Origin: Amorphophallus konjac
Taxonomy: Eukaryota > Streptophyta > Magnoliopsida > Alismatales > Araceae
Reading direction: 5' to 3'
NCBI GenBank assembly: GCA_022559845.1
Contig: JAHNEJ010001450.1
Coordinates: forward strand, 109,135 to 173,134
Length of the DNA: 64,000 nt
In this document: positions 42,840 to 52,728 of the stretch, piece by piece
Layout of the letters: each line of letters begins with the position of its first letter
Numbering within the stretch: the stretch's first letter is position 1
Notes under the pieces: generated by a model
What the model was told of the DNA's origin: nothing
What the model saw: only the letters and a program-made list of their open reading frames with translations
Database searches by the model: none
Translations under genes and position numbers: made by a program

Positions 42840-43884
42840 CGCTCTCTCGTAGCGCGTCTCCATCCCTCCTAGCCTCTGCACGACGGCCTTAAGGCCCAGC
42901 TGGAGCTCCCTCACTTGGGCCTCCAAGGCCCTCCTCTCGGTCTGATCCCGCTGTCGCTCGGACCTTCTCTCTGCTTTCTCTCTCTCTGCCTCTCTCCTCA
43001 TCATCTGCAGAAGAACCCTTAACTCCAGGATGTCTGGAGAAGGCCTCTCCTCACCACGATGTCGCAGCTCTGCTACAGTCGCCACCCAGGCATCACGCTC
43101 CTCTTCCGCCCGGGTCGCGCGGGCCACCGCACCAGCAAGTTGCTCCTGGAGGGAGGCAATCTCGAGAAAAGGGGCCGAGGAACTGGAAGATGCGCCGCCA
43201 GCCACTCCCACCGTCGCTGTCTGCTGGGCACGCTGGAACAAAATAAACAACGGCCGTCAGTGAAACTCTAAAATCTGAAGATAAAAGTGCGGCACGTAAC
43301 TTACCAGGAGCGACAGCTCATGTTGAGCGACGGCCAGCTACCGCCTAACCTCTGACAGTTGGGCGCGCGAGCCACCGATGCCACGCGTGTCCCCAGCTTG
43401 GGGAAGCCCCGCATAACTCTCTCTCTACCGCCGCAATACACTCCCTTACTGTCCAGGGAGACGTACGTGCCAGTCCTCGAGCCTCGCCTTGCCACAACTC
43501 TCCCTCCTGACGCGGCTCGGCTCATCCGCACTCGCCCACTCATCGGCCAGGCCCCGGGTCCTCGCCATGTCATGCACCAAGGAAGGAGGACCTCACATCA
43601 TAACAAAGAACGCGTCCCCTGTCCAGGACGCGTCCATCACTTGAGTGCAACACTTGCCGAACCCTTTCCCCCTCGCACGCCTTGCTTCAAAACTCAAAAT
43701 GGATCAAAGAGGAAGAGATTGGAGGACCTACCAGACCGTGTTCACCTCCCTCCTCAACCTCGGGGGCCCGAAGCGGCCCTTCCTCCTCCATGGATGCCGT
43801 TCCGTGTTCTTCCATGTCCCTCCTCGGGCGAGGAGTTCCTCGTCCCTCTCCACCTTCACCATGGTCGGGCCCACCGAACTCCAT
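42840..43884 (-). pseudogene. Antisense PMD gene 3, N-terminal part (right of the Tekay insertion), most of PMD deleted
   Basis: Exon 1 is probably 43884-43732: MEFGGPDHGEGGEGRGTPRP, DMEEHGTASMEEEGPLRAPE and VEEGGEHGL, with donor GTAGGTCC. The next part (43575-43305) is a worn exon with LEDWHVRLPGQ, RRYRES and QLAVAQHELSLL-like pieces, matching only the end of the PMD plus exon 4 of gene 2, so the main PMD is missing. 43250-42840 then gives an undamaged frame AQQTATVGVAGG to METRYERA, cut by the LTR edge. 42840-43284 duplicates 31630-32069 at about 97% by eye. Confidence 0.65.
43608..43634. repeat. Hairpin of the TAT family in intron 1 of antisense gene 3
   Basis: ACGCGTCC and GGACGCGT arms around CCTGTCCA-like DNA form an imperfect inverted repeat related to the LTR hairpins. 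Confidence 0.55.
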
Positions 43885-43983
43885 CGATCAAAAGAGGAGG
43901 AAGACGAAAAGGGGGCGAGCGAGTTTCGGCGGAAGGCGGGCTCGTTTGCGGGTAAGGCACGGGAGAAGAAAGGCCACCCGTCG

Positions 43984-44034
43984 CTTTAAATTTGAATTCG
44001 AGGATTAAGACGCGTCCTCGCGCCTAGACGCGCC
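43984..44034 (-). promoter_or_regulatory. Hairpin plus TATA-like site upstream of antisense gene 3
   Basis: On the minus strand a degenerate hairpin (GGCGCGTCT ... GACGCGTC, 44009-44034) is followed after about 18 bp by a weak TATA-like TTTAAA (43985-43990), about 100 bp before the ATG at 43884. The layout repeats that of gene 2 and the LTR. Confidence 0.4.
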
Positions 44035-44253
44035 CAAAAAAGGGAGAAAGGAAATAAAATCCCCCCGTGCGAAGCGTAGTTCCCTGCTGTTCAGGGCAAG
44101 GTCTCGTGGAGCGTGCCTCGAAGGACAACTCAGTGCAAAGAAGAAAGTGTGGGAGAGAGAAAAGTACACGCAACACAAAAAAGCCATTTTCATTTCATAT
44201 AATAGCCGAAAGTACATCATACAGTAAGGACGGTGGGGTGTACAAGCAACTCT

Positions 44254-47200
44254 CTAACTCTCGCCATCCCCCTCCTGGTCATCTCTCTCCTCCCTCCTCT
44301 GACGGGGATCCCTAGGGGGCCTCTGTGACCTCTGCGAACCCTGAGAAGCCGTGCTCGCCTCTCCAGGTGGCACCATGCCAGCCCCCAAGGTGCGGCGACG
44401 CTGCTCGGCCGAAGAAACTAGAAAGCTACCCACAGAGAAGGAACCGGACTGACGAAGTCACGCCCCGCGCTCCTTCGCCCTCTGATACCGCTCCTCACTC
44501 TCCCGGAGTCTCCCCTCCACCGTGCCAAGACTCAGCCGGAGCTCCGACACCTGGGCCATCAGAGCTCTCCTCTCGTCCCAATCTCGATATCGCTCTGCCA
44601 TCCTATACTCCATTTCTTTCTCTATGGTCTCCCTATCCCTCTCCCTCTCCTCTCTCTCCCTCATCGCCTCTCTCCTCGATAGCTCGAGGGCGATCCGCAG
44701 ATCCACTACGTCGCGAGGAAGCTCCTCAGCCTCCCGTCACCGCTCCTCCTCTAGCTCTGCAATCCGGGCGTCACGCTCTGCCACCCAGGCATCACGCTCC
44801 TGCTCAGCATGGACAGCACGTGCCAGGGCCTCCCGAATCTCGGCCACCTGTCAAAGCACGGATGCACCGTAAGAGAACAGTGATAGAAGGAAAGCAGCTA
44901 GAAGAGGGCCGGGCCAAGCAAGCACTCACTCGAGCCTCGCGGTCACGCTCGGCCTCCTCAGCCCGAGCCACCGCATACGCCAGCTGCTCCTGGAGGGCAG
45001 AAACCTCGGAGGAGGGCCCCGCGAACTGGAACCCGCTCCACAAGCCATCCCGGCTGCCGCTGTCTGGTGGGCCCGCTGAAACACGGGGCGAACGTCAGTC
45101 AAAGGCTAAGCATCAAAAATCCAGGTCACAAAAAAATGCATTGCATAGACTCACCAGGATCTCCAACTCCTGTCGGATGGCCACCAACTGCCGCCTGGCG
45201 TCCGCCAACTGGGCCCGCAGGTCGGCGATCATGTTGTCACGAGCATCCTGCATTGCACATAAGTTAGTTCCCATGCATATACATATAGAAGGTGAGCAGT
45301 TTCATTTCACTTACCCCTGCCATACCACCCAAGGAGAGGCGGTCCCCGTACGTAGCTCGGTACCGTCTCATGTAATCTGTACTGTCCTGTACATGGGACA
45401 CCACTGGGACCCCGCCCTGCTGCCAGTCCTGGTACTGTGCTGGGAAGCGCGTACGCCAGTCCACAATCTTCGCCTTCCCCTTGGTCTTCCGCCCGATGCG
45501 GGCCGGCCCATCTACATCGACCCACTCTGGGCCAGCCCCAACGTCCTCATAACCAGCCTCAGCCGAAGCGGCTCAATCTCGTTCAGGCAATGGACCCACA
45601 CGTCCCGCCTGAAACGAGGAAGACCCGCTACAACCCAAGGCTGGCCAGCATCGCCCATGCCCAGGTAGGGCCTCCACACCACCTGCATCACCATACATAC
45701 ATCATATTAGTTGTCATTCAGTCACATAAGAAAACACAAAAAAATCATACGCATCATACCATGGCCTCGGGATACTCGCTCAGCTCCCGACGAAGTGACG
45801 CCAGCTGGTAGCCGTGGGGTGCTGCAACCACGACCGGCCTCCACTGCCGCGCCAGAGGCACGGCCCTCCTGTTCCCATGCCTAGCCCTCCCCATCGGAAA
45901 TAGTAATAGCTCCACACCTGCATCCATCATACATCATTAGTACAATAATTGCATATTTAACTGTGGGAATGCATAAATAAAATGTTTACCTGAGAAAAGG
46001 TGCGAAGCCGCTGACTGTCGTCTCCTTCTCCGAAGTCTGGGAGAGATCGGCAATCAAATGGGCAAGCAGAGCCGCTCCCCACGCGTAGTGCCCCACTCTG
46101 TCCAGGTCCGCCAAGATCCCGAGGAAACGGCAGTGGATGCCATCCCCCTTCGTCCCCAGCAGAAGGCGGCCCAAGAAGAAGAAAGAAACCTCCGAAGGTC
46201 TAGATCCACCAGCTCCCGCTCGCTCGGGTCCTGGGTGAAAGCTGCACGGGCATCTCCCTCCAGTCGTGCCAGAAACTCCGCTCAGTCTCGCTGACCCGCT
46301 GGCGCGGGTCGACGAATCCGAGCGCCTCCATGATCTCCACTCGGCCAACTACCCTGCTGTCTCTATCAGTCACGCTCGTCTCTAACCACAGCAGGTCCAG
46401 GGCACTCTCTCGGTAGTCGGGGTAGGTGACCCCGCTGACTGCCTCTCCGTCAACTCGTAGCCCGGTGATCCGAGCCACGTCCTCTAGTGACGGCACCATG
46501 TGCCCCCAGGGCATCAGAAACGCCCGGCTCGGTGCGTGCCACCGCTCCCTCAGTGCCTGGATAAGAGGAAGGTCGAGCCGGAAGGGCTCGATCCTAAGGA
46601 AAGCTCCAAAGCCCATGGCGTCCACACGCGCCCTCTGGAAGTCCGGCAGCCCACGGTATGCTGCCACCACCAGGACCAGCTGATCCGGCCCTTCATCACG
46701 CCCTGCAAACCACAAAACCAACAAAGAACACATCAGCATCATGAATAGTAATAAACAATAACACTGTATATACTACTTATTCTTTATTTTATTTTTATAT
46801 TTTAAAAATATTTATATTTTCTTGTGGAGGCGTCCAGGCCCTGGACGCCTCCTCTTTTTTCCCTTTATTTTGTTAAAAAAAAAAACAAAGCCAAACAAGA
46901 AAAATATATTAAATATATATTATCATGGAGGCGTCCTAGAGCCAGGACGCCTCCTTATTTTATTATTCTTATTTTTATTATATTTTTATTACTTTTCGTA
47001 AATAAATAAATAAACAAAAATAAAAGAAAAAGTGGAGGCGTCCAGGCCCCTGGACGCCTCTTCTCTCACTACCCGCCTTTCTTCACAGCCTCTCACACAC
47101 CCGTTTTAGCTTATTGAACCACAAAGTGAGAATTCCGAGGTACTTACCGGGTCGTGATCGTCCTCTCCGCGTCACCAGCATCCGCAGCGGCCTCCGCGGC

Positions 47201-47339
47201 CAGGAGAGGCACCTCCATCTCCTCCCCCGCAGCAACCTCCTCTGCTGCGGCCTCCTCGGCATCATCCCTCAACCTCCTCGCACAGACGAGCCAGTCGTTT
47301 CCGCTTCTCTGGACCCTGACTCGATCCTCCTCGCTCCAT
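44254..47339 (-). pseudogene. Antisense PMD gene 2, nearly full length but frameshifted
   Basis: Exons by homology to gene 1: 47339-47148 (MERGGSSQGPEKRKRLARL, then the acidic EEAAAEEVAAGEEMEVPLLA in the next frame), 46702-45990, 45917-45760, 45682-45315, 45247-45155, 45075-44930 and 44847-44254. PMD motifs: VVAAYRGLPDFQRARVD, HAPSRAFLMPWGHMVPSLED, VDGEAVSGVTYPDYRE, GTKGDGIHCRFLG and YAWGAALLAHLIADL, then VWRPYLGMGDAGQPWVVAGL and WVHCLNEIEPLRLRLVMRTL. The coil has REREERERDRETIEKEMEYR and RLRESEERYQRAKERGA. Introns are GT-AG; exon 3 of gene 1 is split in two here. About six one-base losses and two CGA-to-TGA stops (44738, 44460) kill it. Intron 1 and the promoter contain TAT-type hairpins. 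Confidence 0.7.
46824..47061. repeat. Three LTR-type hairpins in intron 1 of antisense gene 2
   Basis: GGAGGCGTCCAGG / CCTGGACGCCTCC-type inverted repeats at 46824-46851, 46925-46954 (variant arms GCGTCCTAG / CCAGGACGC) and 47033-47061, separated by A/T-rich DNA as in the LTR. Confidence 0.85.
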
Positions 47340-47419
47340 TAGGACTAAGAATGGGTCGTTTGGAGTGGCGTGGCTGGACGGTCGGAATGAACAGTATAAG
47401 TGAACAGGGGGGAGCCCCC

Positions 47420-47722
47420 CCCTATATATAGAATGACCTTTCTTTGGGGCGTCCAGGCGCCTGGACGCCCCCACAATTGTTATTTTTCTCAAAAATTCAA
47501 AAAATAGGGGCGTCCAGGCGCCTGGACGCCCCCAAAAATAAAATAAATAAATAAAAAAAAAATCAAAATAGGGGCGTCCAGGACCCTGGACGCCCCAAAA
47601 ATAAATAAATAAAAAATAAAAAAATTCAAAATAGGGGTGTCCAGGACCATGGACGCCCCCAAAAATAAATTATCAAAAATAATAAAATAAAATTAGGGGC
47701 GTCCAGGCTCCTGGACGGCCCC
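47420..47722 (-). promoter_or_regulatory. Antisense promoter of gene 2: five hairpins then a TATA box
   Basis: On the minus strand, hairpins of type GGGGCGTCCAGG / CCTGGACGCCCC lie at 47722-47694, 47661-47633, 47597-47571, 47534-47507 and 47471-47446. After 15 bp comes TATATATAGGGGGG (47430-47423). The ATG at 47339 is about 85 bp downstream. The sense LTR promoter has the same build: hairpins, 13 bp, then TATAAATAG. Promoter activity is inferred from this match. Confidence 0.65.
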
Positions 47723-47915
47723 AATAATAAATTTTTTTCGAAAATATATATTTATATAAGAATATGTATATAATCCAAACAAAATAAAAAAAATATACAA
47801 AGAAAAAGGAAAACCATAAAAAGATAATAATTAAGGGGACGGGGTTCCGAAACATCCATGCCAGATTTTATTCCATCAGAAAAACAGAGTGAACTACATC
47901 AGGGGCTTAGGCGCT

Positions 47916-49298
47916 TTAGGCCTTAACTTCCCCAGTTCGGTTACATAAGCCCTCCACGGCTCGCATTCTTCCACCACGATGCGCTAAGGCCTTTCCCGCA
48001 ACACTTGTCTTCCAGGGAGCTTTAATGGCCTTCGCTTCCTTCGCGTCCGCTTCAGTGCCCAACTCCCTCTTCTTCAAAGGAACAATGCCAGTCGGTGGCG
48101 GGAACGAATGGCGTGGGATGCCAATCTGGAGGCAGCACCGATGCGCGTTATAAAGGACAAACTCGGTCGCGCCGATCAGTTGAAGATCAACTTCGGGAGA
48201 AGGCCTCATGAGGAGATCAAGCGAAAGCAAACATGCCGGTGCGCAAGTAAGAAGCCTTGTGTCACGGTGCGGAAGTGAGACCGCCAGTCTTCACGTTTCT
48301 TCAGCCACGGAACGCGGTTCACTACAGTACCACCGAAGCCTAACACGTCGGCTATGTGATGAAGAGGGCTTTGTTGGAAGAGCTTCGAAGCGGTTGGCAT
48401 TCCCTCGCGGTGGTCGAATTTGAAATGCAAATCCAGCCAGCAATTCAGACAAGTGCACAACCAAAAGGAGGCTTACCCATGCTCGAGGCAGTAAGGCCAC
48501 TATACAGGTAGGCGAGGACAGCGGGTCCCACCCTCTTTCCACGCCAGATCCGCAGATAGCACTCAGTTGGTCTTCCTCCACTATGTTGTCGGTATAAGGA
48601 AACAAGAGAGCACCCGCCAGACAGATAGTGAACCCCTTCATGATTCCCTCCAAATAGTCATCGTCTGGTGACCCTCTCAGGGCGTCCATGACCCACTCCG
48701 CAAGCTTTTGGAGATCGATCCCCTTTTGAGTACGGACCTTTCTGGCTGCGTCGGGCGGCATGAAGCTTCCAAGGACGCTTTCAGAAGTCCCCCGTGTCAG
48801 CATCCGCATAGCCTTCACCTTCCCGTCACTCTTGAATTTCTTCAATCCGAGCAGAAGTTCCACCTCCTCGAGGAGGATGGTCACCTCGAAGGTCGGGAAG
48901 ATAAAAGTGTGGGTCTGGGGATGCCAGATCTCCACTAGTGCGCCCATAGCCGCCCAGTCCATACGAATCTTCTCGTAGTGTTGGCGTGAATAAGGAGCCC
49001 CTGCAGATGCCACTTCGAGAGTATGGCCCTCATGCCGATGGAGATGTTGGAAGTTAGCTTTGAAAGCCATGGCAGCTTGGAAAACTTCCTCGGGCCTGGG
49101 AAGAGTGGATATGGCTGGAAGAGAAAGAAGAAGAAAGGAAGGAAGTAAGAAGAAGGTTCACGTGGAGAAATTTGAAAAGAGTCAGCTTACCATATGCGAC
49201 ATGATCGTCCCACTCAGATGACCCTCGAGGTCGGAGAGTCGCCTAATCTCGCTGCTAGGCTTGCTCCTCTTCATAACGCGGGAAGACTCTCCTTCCAT
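47916..49298 (-). pseudogene. Antisense PMD gene 4, divergent PMD, frameshifted
   Basis: Exon 1, 49298-49191: MEGESSRVMKRSKPSSEIRR then LSDLEGHLSG, clearly related to exon 1 of gene 1 (shared MEGESS, KRS, RRLSDLEGH), with donor GTAAGC. Exon 2 starts at about 49088: EVFQAAMAFKANFQHLH, WAAMGALVEIWHPQTHTFIF, TILLEEVELLLGLKKF and GIDLQKLAEWVMDALRGS. Three one-base losses (about 48555, 48455 and 48215) break it. The continuation reads GPAVLAYLYSGLTASSMG, CWLDLHFKFDHREGMPTASK, LHHIADVLGFGGTVVNRVPW, EVDLQLIGATEFVLYNAHRC and PLKKRELG, ending at stop 47918. The ALVE-W-P-THTF pattern fits the PMD superfamily, but this body is a different subgroup from genes 1-3 and lacks their coiled-coil tail. Function unknown. 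Confidence 0.65.
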
Positions 49299-50466
49299 CC
49301 TGAAATCTCTAGATTCTCCTCTCCTTCCTCTCCTGAGCTTCCAAAACCCACCTTGGTGCATTTGAATGAACTAGCCTAAGGGGAGTTCTTATAGGAAGGG
49401 AAGGGCGCTACAGGACAGAACATGTCACATCAGTGGTCATTGTCAAGATTTTGTCTGGATCTCCTTTGTACTGTGGTGCGATTCTGCTACCTTTTGATGT
49501 TGCTAACCTTTGCTGGCCTGTGCAGGTTTTACTAACGGACGTCTTTGTCCTATCTCCTGTCCCACCTTTCAATGGTTGGTCCCACCATGTCATGCATCAT
49601 AGTATATGATACCTACGCTACTAGAACATGTCAAGGACCTTGCGGCCCGAACGAATCTGGGATTTGAGTTCCCCTTCAACAAAAACGTGATGATCCCGGA
49701 AGAATTTGGGTTGTACGGATAGGCCGTTAACTTGTGATAGCATGGGGACGACGGTTCCATTCAGTGAGTTGGTGCGCGGATAAACGGGCCCCAGCCCAGT
49801 ATCAGCTCACCGGATCGGTATCCTGACCCGTTCTTCACAAGTTGAAATATTATCCTTGGCTATTTTCTATTTTAGTTTGTTTTAAATTTTTCTTTAAACC
49901 CAGCATGCATTCATATAGGACTTTGATTTATTGCGGAAGATCATTCAAGTGATTCGATTGTGAAAGCCGTTGTGTTTCAATTCCCACAAATATGAGATAT
50001 TCCACTCCGAATGAAATACTGAGTTTCCTTGAGACAGCCCTACGCTGCTCTTCCAAAGGAGACCCTTGTTTGGACAGACCCTCAGATATTCCTTTACCTT
50101 TTTTTTGACCCACCTTGGCCGCAGCACTTCCACATTGGCTGGTAACCGCTCCCCAAAGGTGAAACCTCCGGTTTATGACCCAGGTACTTCCACACCGAGA
50201 AGTTGGTCTCCTTTTGTTTCGTGCCTGAGCGCACATCTCACCCTCCCTTATTTGATCTCCGTCCAAGCAATCGTCAATATTTGAAAGACCTTCTTCAAGG
50301 TCGCCTCATTGAAACTCCAGGAAAGATTCCAAACAGTAACGTCAAAAGCGTGTCTCATCACACCTTGGCATCAACTTATCAGTCCGCTCCCACTTCATTT
50401 CACTCCACTTCGATACCATTCACTACGTGTCGCTCCCTTGCAAAGCAGACGCCAAGGCGGGGTAGC
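49299..50466 (+). other. Non-coding DNA up to the TAT polypurine tract
   Basis: A TATA-like CTATAAGAA (minus, about 49387-49395) lies about 92 bp upstream of the gene 4 ATG. The rest has no supportable gene. The last bases before the 3' LTR, AAGGCGGGGTAGC (50454-50466), are the likely polypurine tract. Confidence 0.5.
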
Positions 50467-52728
50467 TGTAGACACGCCATTCTTGACGTCTCCTGAGAAA
50501 GTCTCATATTACTATACGACGCCCCGCGACGGCTTACGCATTTCGAATCACTTGAGTACTTCCTTTTCTTGGGTCTTCTTCTGCCTTTTTCGGCATCCGT
50601 AATCGTCTCGTCACGGCATTCGGACGGCATCAACACCAGTCAGACGCATCAAGAGGTTCCGGAACCAAGAAGGTGTCTGCCGGGCGGCCGCCGATTGAGG
50701 ACCCGGGTGGGTCTTAATGGGGGCGTCCAGGCCCCTGGACGCCCCCATATTTTTAATTTATTTTATTTTATTTTCTCAGGGCCCAAAACTAAATAAAAAA
50801 TAATAAATTAATGGAGGCGTCCAGGCCCTTGGACGCCTCCATAAAAACAAATATAAAAAATTAAAATGCCAGTTGGCATAAAAAGACAAAACCAAATAAA
50901 AAAATATATATATTAATGGAGGCGTCCAGGCCCCTAGACGCCTCCATAAAAACAAGTATAAAAAAATCAAAATGCCAGCCCTAGCACAAAAGACAAAAAT
51001 CAAAATAAAAATAATATATTTTTGGAGGCGTCCAGGCCCCTGGACGCCTCCATCAACTCTCTCACGGGCGCCGGCCACCGAACGACAGTTTGTCGTGTGT
51101 GAAAAAATCCAAAATTTGAAGACGTCCAGTGACCGGGACGCGCCCACTTCTGAATCACGAGGCGCCGCTCACAAAACCACGCGTTGTGCCAAACCGCGTG
51201 CGACAGTCGTCGATTTTCGGTGGACCTGTTAGAGGCGTCCGGAGCCGTGGACGCCTCCATAAAAATATTCCAAAAAAATAAATAAAAATAGAATAAAATA
51301 TTAGTTCGGCCCTGATGGAGGTGTCCAGGGTCCTGGACGCCTCCAGCCTCCGGAGCCCTATAAATAGAGGCCCACCCCCTCAGTTCTGGAGGAGCTTCGA
51401 AGTGATCCGATAGGCTGCCGGAGCCCAGAGGCTACGGAGTCATTTTTCTAACCCGTGGGTTCTTTTGTAGGTGGAGGTTATGCTGGCTTCTCGGGTGCCC
51501 ACGCTCGCGAGAGGAAGGTCGTCTTCATCCACCGCGCTTCCACGTCACCCCTACGCTGTCGGAGCTCCGCCGGATTTCACCATCGGCACATCCAATAAGC
51601 CAACTCTTTCCTTTTCTCGTAGTTCTTTTGCATTCATGATCTCGCATCCTCCACCCCCCTTTACAAGGGCGCCTCTTCTTATAAACTTCTTGCATCCATC
51701 ATCTCATTTTCCTCCTACTCGAGTCCGAGAGGGGTTTAAAAGATAACACCAACCAGGTGTGTGTCTTGCCATCATTTCGTTATTTTTATCTGCAAGGATT
51801 TGAATACTATACATTCATCTCTCTAATCCACGTTGTATTCGTTTGTCGTTGTTTTGCAAGGGTAACCGAGGAAAGCCCTCTCCGTCGGCCGGCCGGAAGG
51901 AGAGGAAGAAGCAACCCGCCATCTCCCGCTCTTGAGGTAGGCGCGATCACTTTCTTATTTTGGGGTCTTTTGGCCCTTGGCGATCACATCTTGTCATCGA
52001 GGCCGCGGCGAGTCACTTCCCCAATGGCCGTTTAAATTTTCGTCTTTATATTCTCTTTATATTTTGCCATATTCTGCTCATATCCTCGAGGCCGCGGCGA
52101 GTCATTTCCCCAATGGCCGTTTAATTTCTCGTTCTTATATTCTCTTTATATTCTGCTATATTCTGTTTATATTCTCGAGGCCGCGGCGAGTCACTTCCCC
52201 AATGGCCGTTTAAATTCCCATTCTTATACGTTATATTCTTATCTATTCATGTTCTCGAGGCCGCGGCGAGTCACTTCCCCAATGGCCGTTTAAATTCCGT
52301 TCTTATATGTCATATTCTTATCTATTTTTGTTTCTCGAGGCCGCGGCGAGTCACTTCCCCAATGGCGTTTAAATACCCGCTCTTTATATTCTCCCTATAT
52401 TCTGTATCTTCTATCTGTCGTATTCTCGAGGCCGTGGCGAGTCACTTCCCCAATGGCCGTTTCAATTCTTGTTATTTAATTTCTGCTCATTCCCGTCCCC
52501 CCGAGGCCGCGGCGAGTCACTTCCCGCTATGGCCGTTTAAACCCCATATTTTGCTATATCACACTTGTCCCGCTCGTCCCGCCGGAGCAATCTCCCGTGA
52601 TGGCCCCTTCTCTCTCTTCTCTTATTTTCTGTGTTGCAGCAAACAAACACCAAAACAAAAGAAAAGAGGAGCCCGCGCGCGCTCCGCGTCCTCTCCGCTC
52701 TTCCCCGAACCGCGTGACGTCGCTCACA
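50467..52728 (+). repeat. 3' LTR of the TAT element
   Basis: 2262 bp, TGTAGACACGCC to CGCTCACA. It has the same seven hairpins (about 50718, 50812, 50919, 51026, 51119, 51232 and 51316), TATA box (about 51359) and U5 subrepeats as the 5' copy. It is 76 bp longer, close to one extra U5 subrepeat. Confidence 0.85.
51998..52537 (+). repeat. Seven-copy U5 subrepeat in the 3' LTR
   Basis: Core GAGGCCGCGGCGAGTCAC at about 51998, 52086, 52176, 52256, 52336, 52427 (GAGGCCGTGG variant) and 52502. Confidence 0.9.

Larger units (their letters stand above)
15717..52728 (+). mobile_element. TAT-lineage Ty3/Gypsy retrotransposon with antisense PMD genes, about 26 kb without the nested element
   Basis: Two similar direct repeats (15717-17902 and 50467-52728), both starting TGTAGACACGCC and ending GACGTCGCTCACA, bound one element. 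After the 5' copy is a tRNA-Arg-like primer site; before the 3' copy is a purine tract. On the plus strand come gag, protease, RT, RNase H, a second archaeal-type RNase H and integrase, the TAT order. The 3' half holds four antisense genes of plant mobile domain type; extra antisense ORFs are known from TAT elements of the Retand group. The 10.77 kb Tekay element at 32070-42839 is nested in one of these genes. The 5 bp outside each end (ACGTG and TCGAG) do not match, so the ends may come from different insertions. Confidence 0.85.

Noticed and set aside
43359..44008. Overlapping plus-strand frames of 108-198 codons
   Set aside because: Shadows of antisense gene 3 and its GC-rich upstream region; three frames open at once.
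44325..45668. 447-codon plus-strand open frame
   Set aside because: It is the antisense shadow of the exons and introns of antisense gene 2 in GC-rich DNA; the minus strand has the motifs, splice sites and homologues.
48206..48460. Intron between PMD parts of antisense gene 4 (GTAAGCC near 48475)
   Set aside because: The PMD reading continues straight through (MGKPPFG then CWLDLHFK) with a one-base loss, so a splice is not needed.
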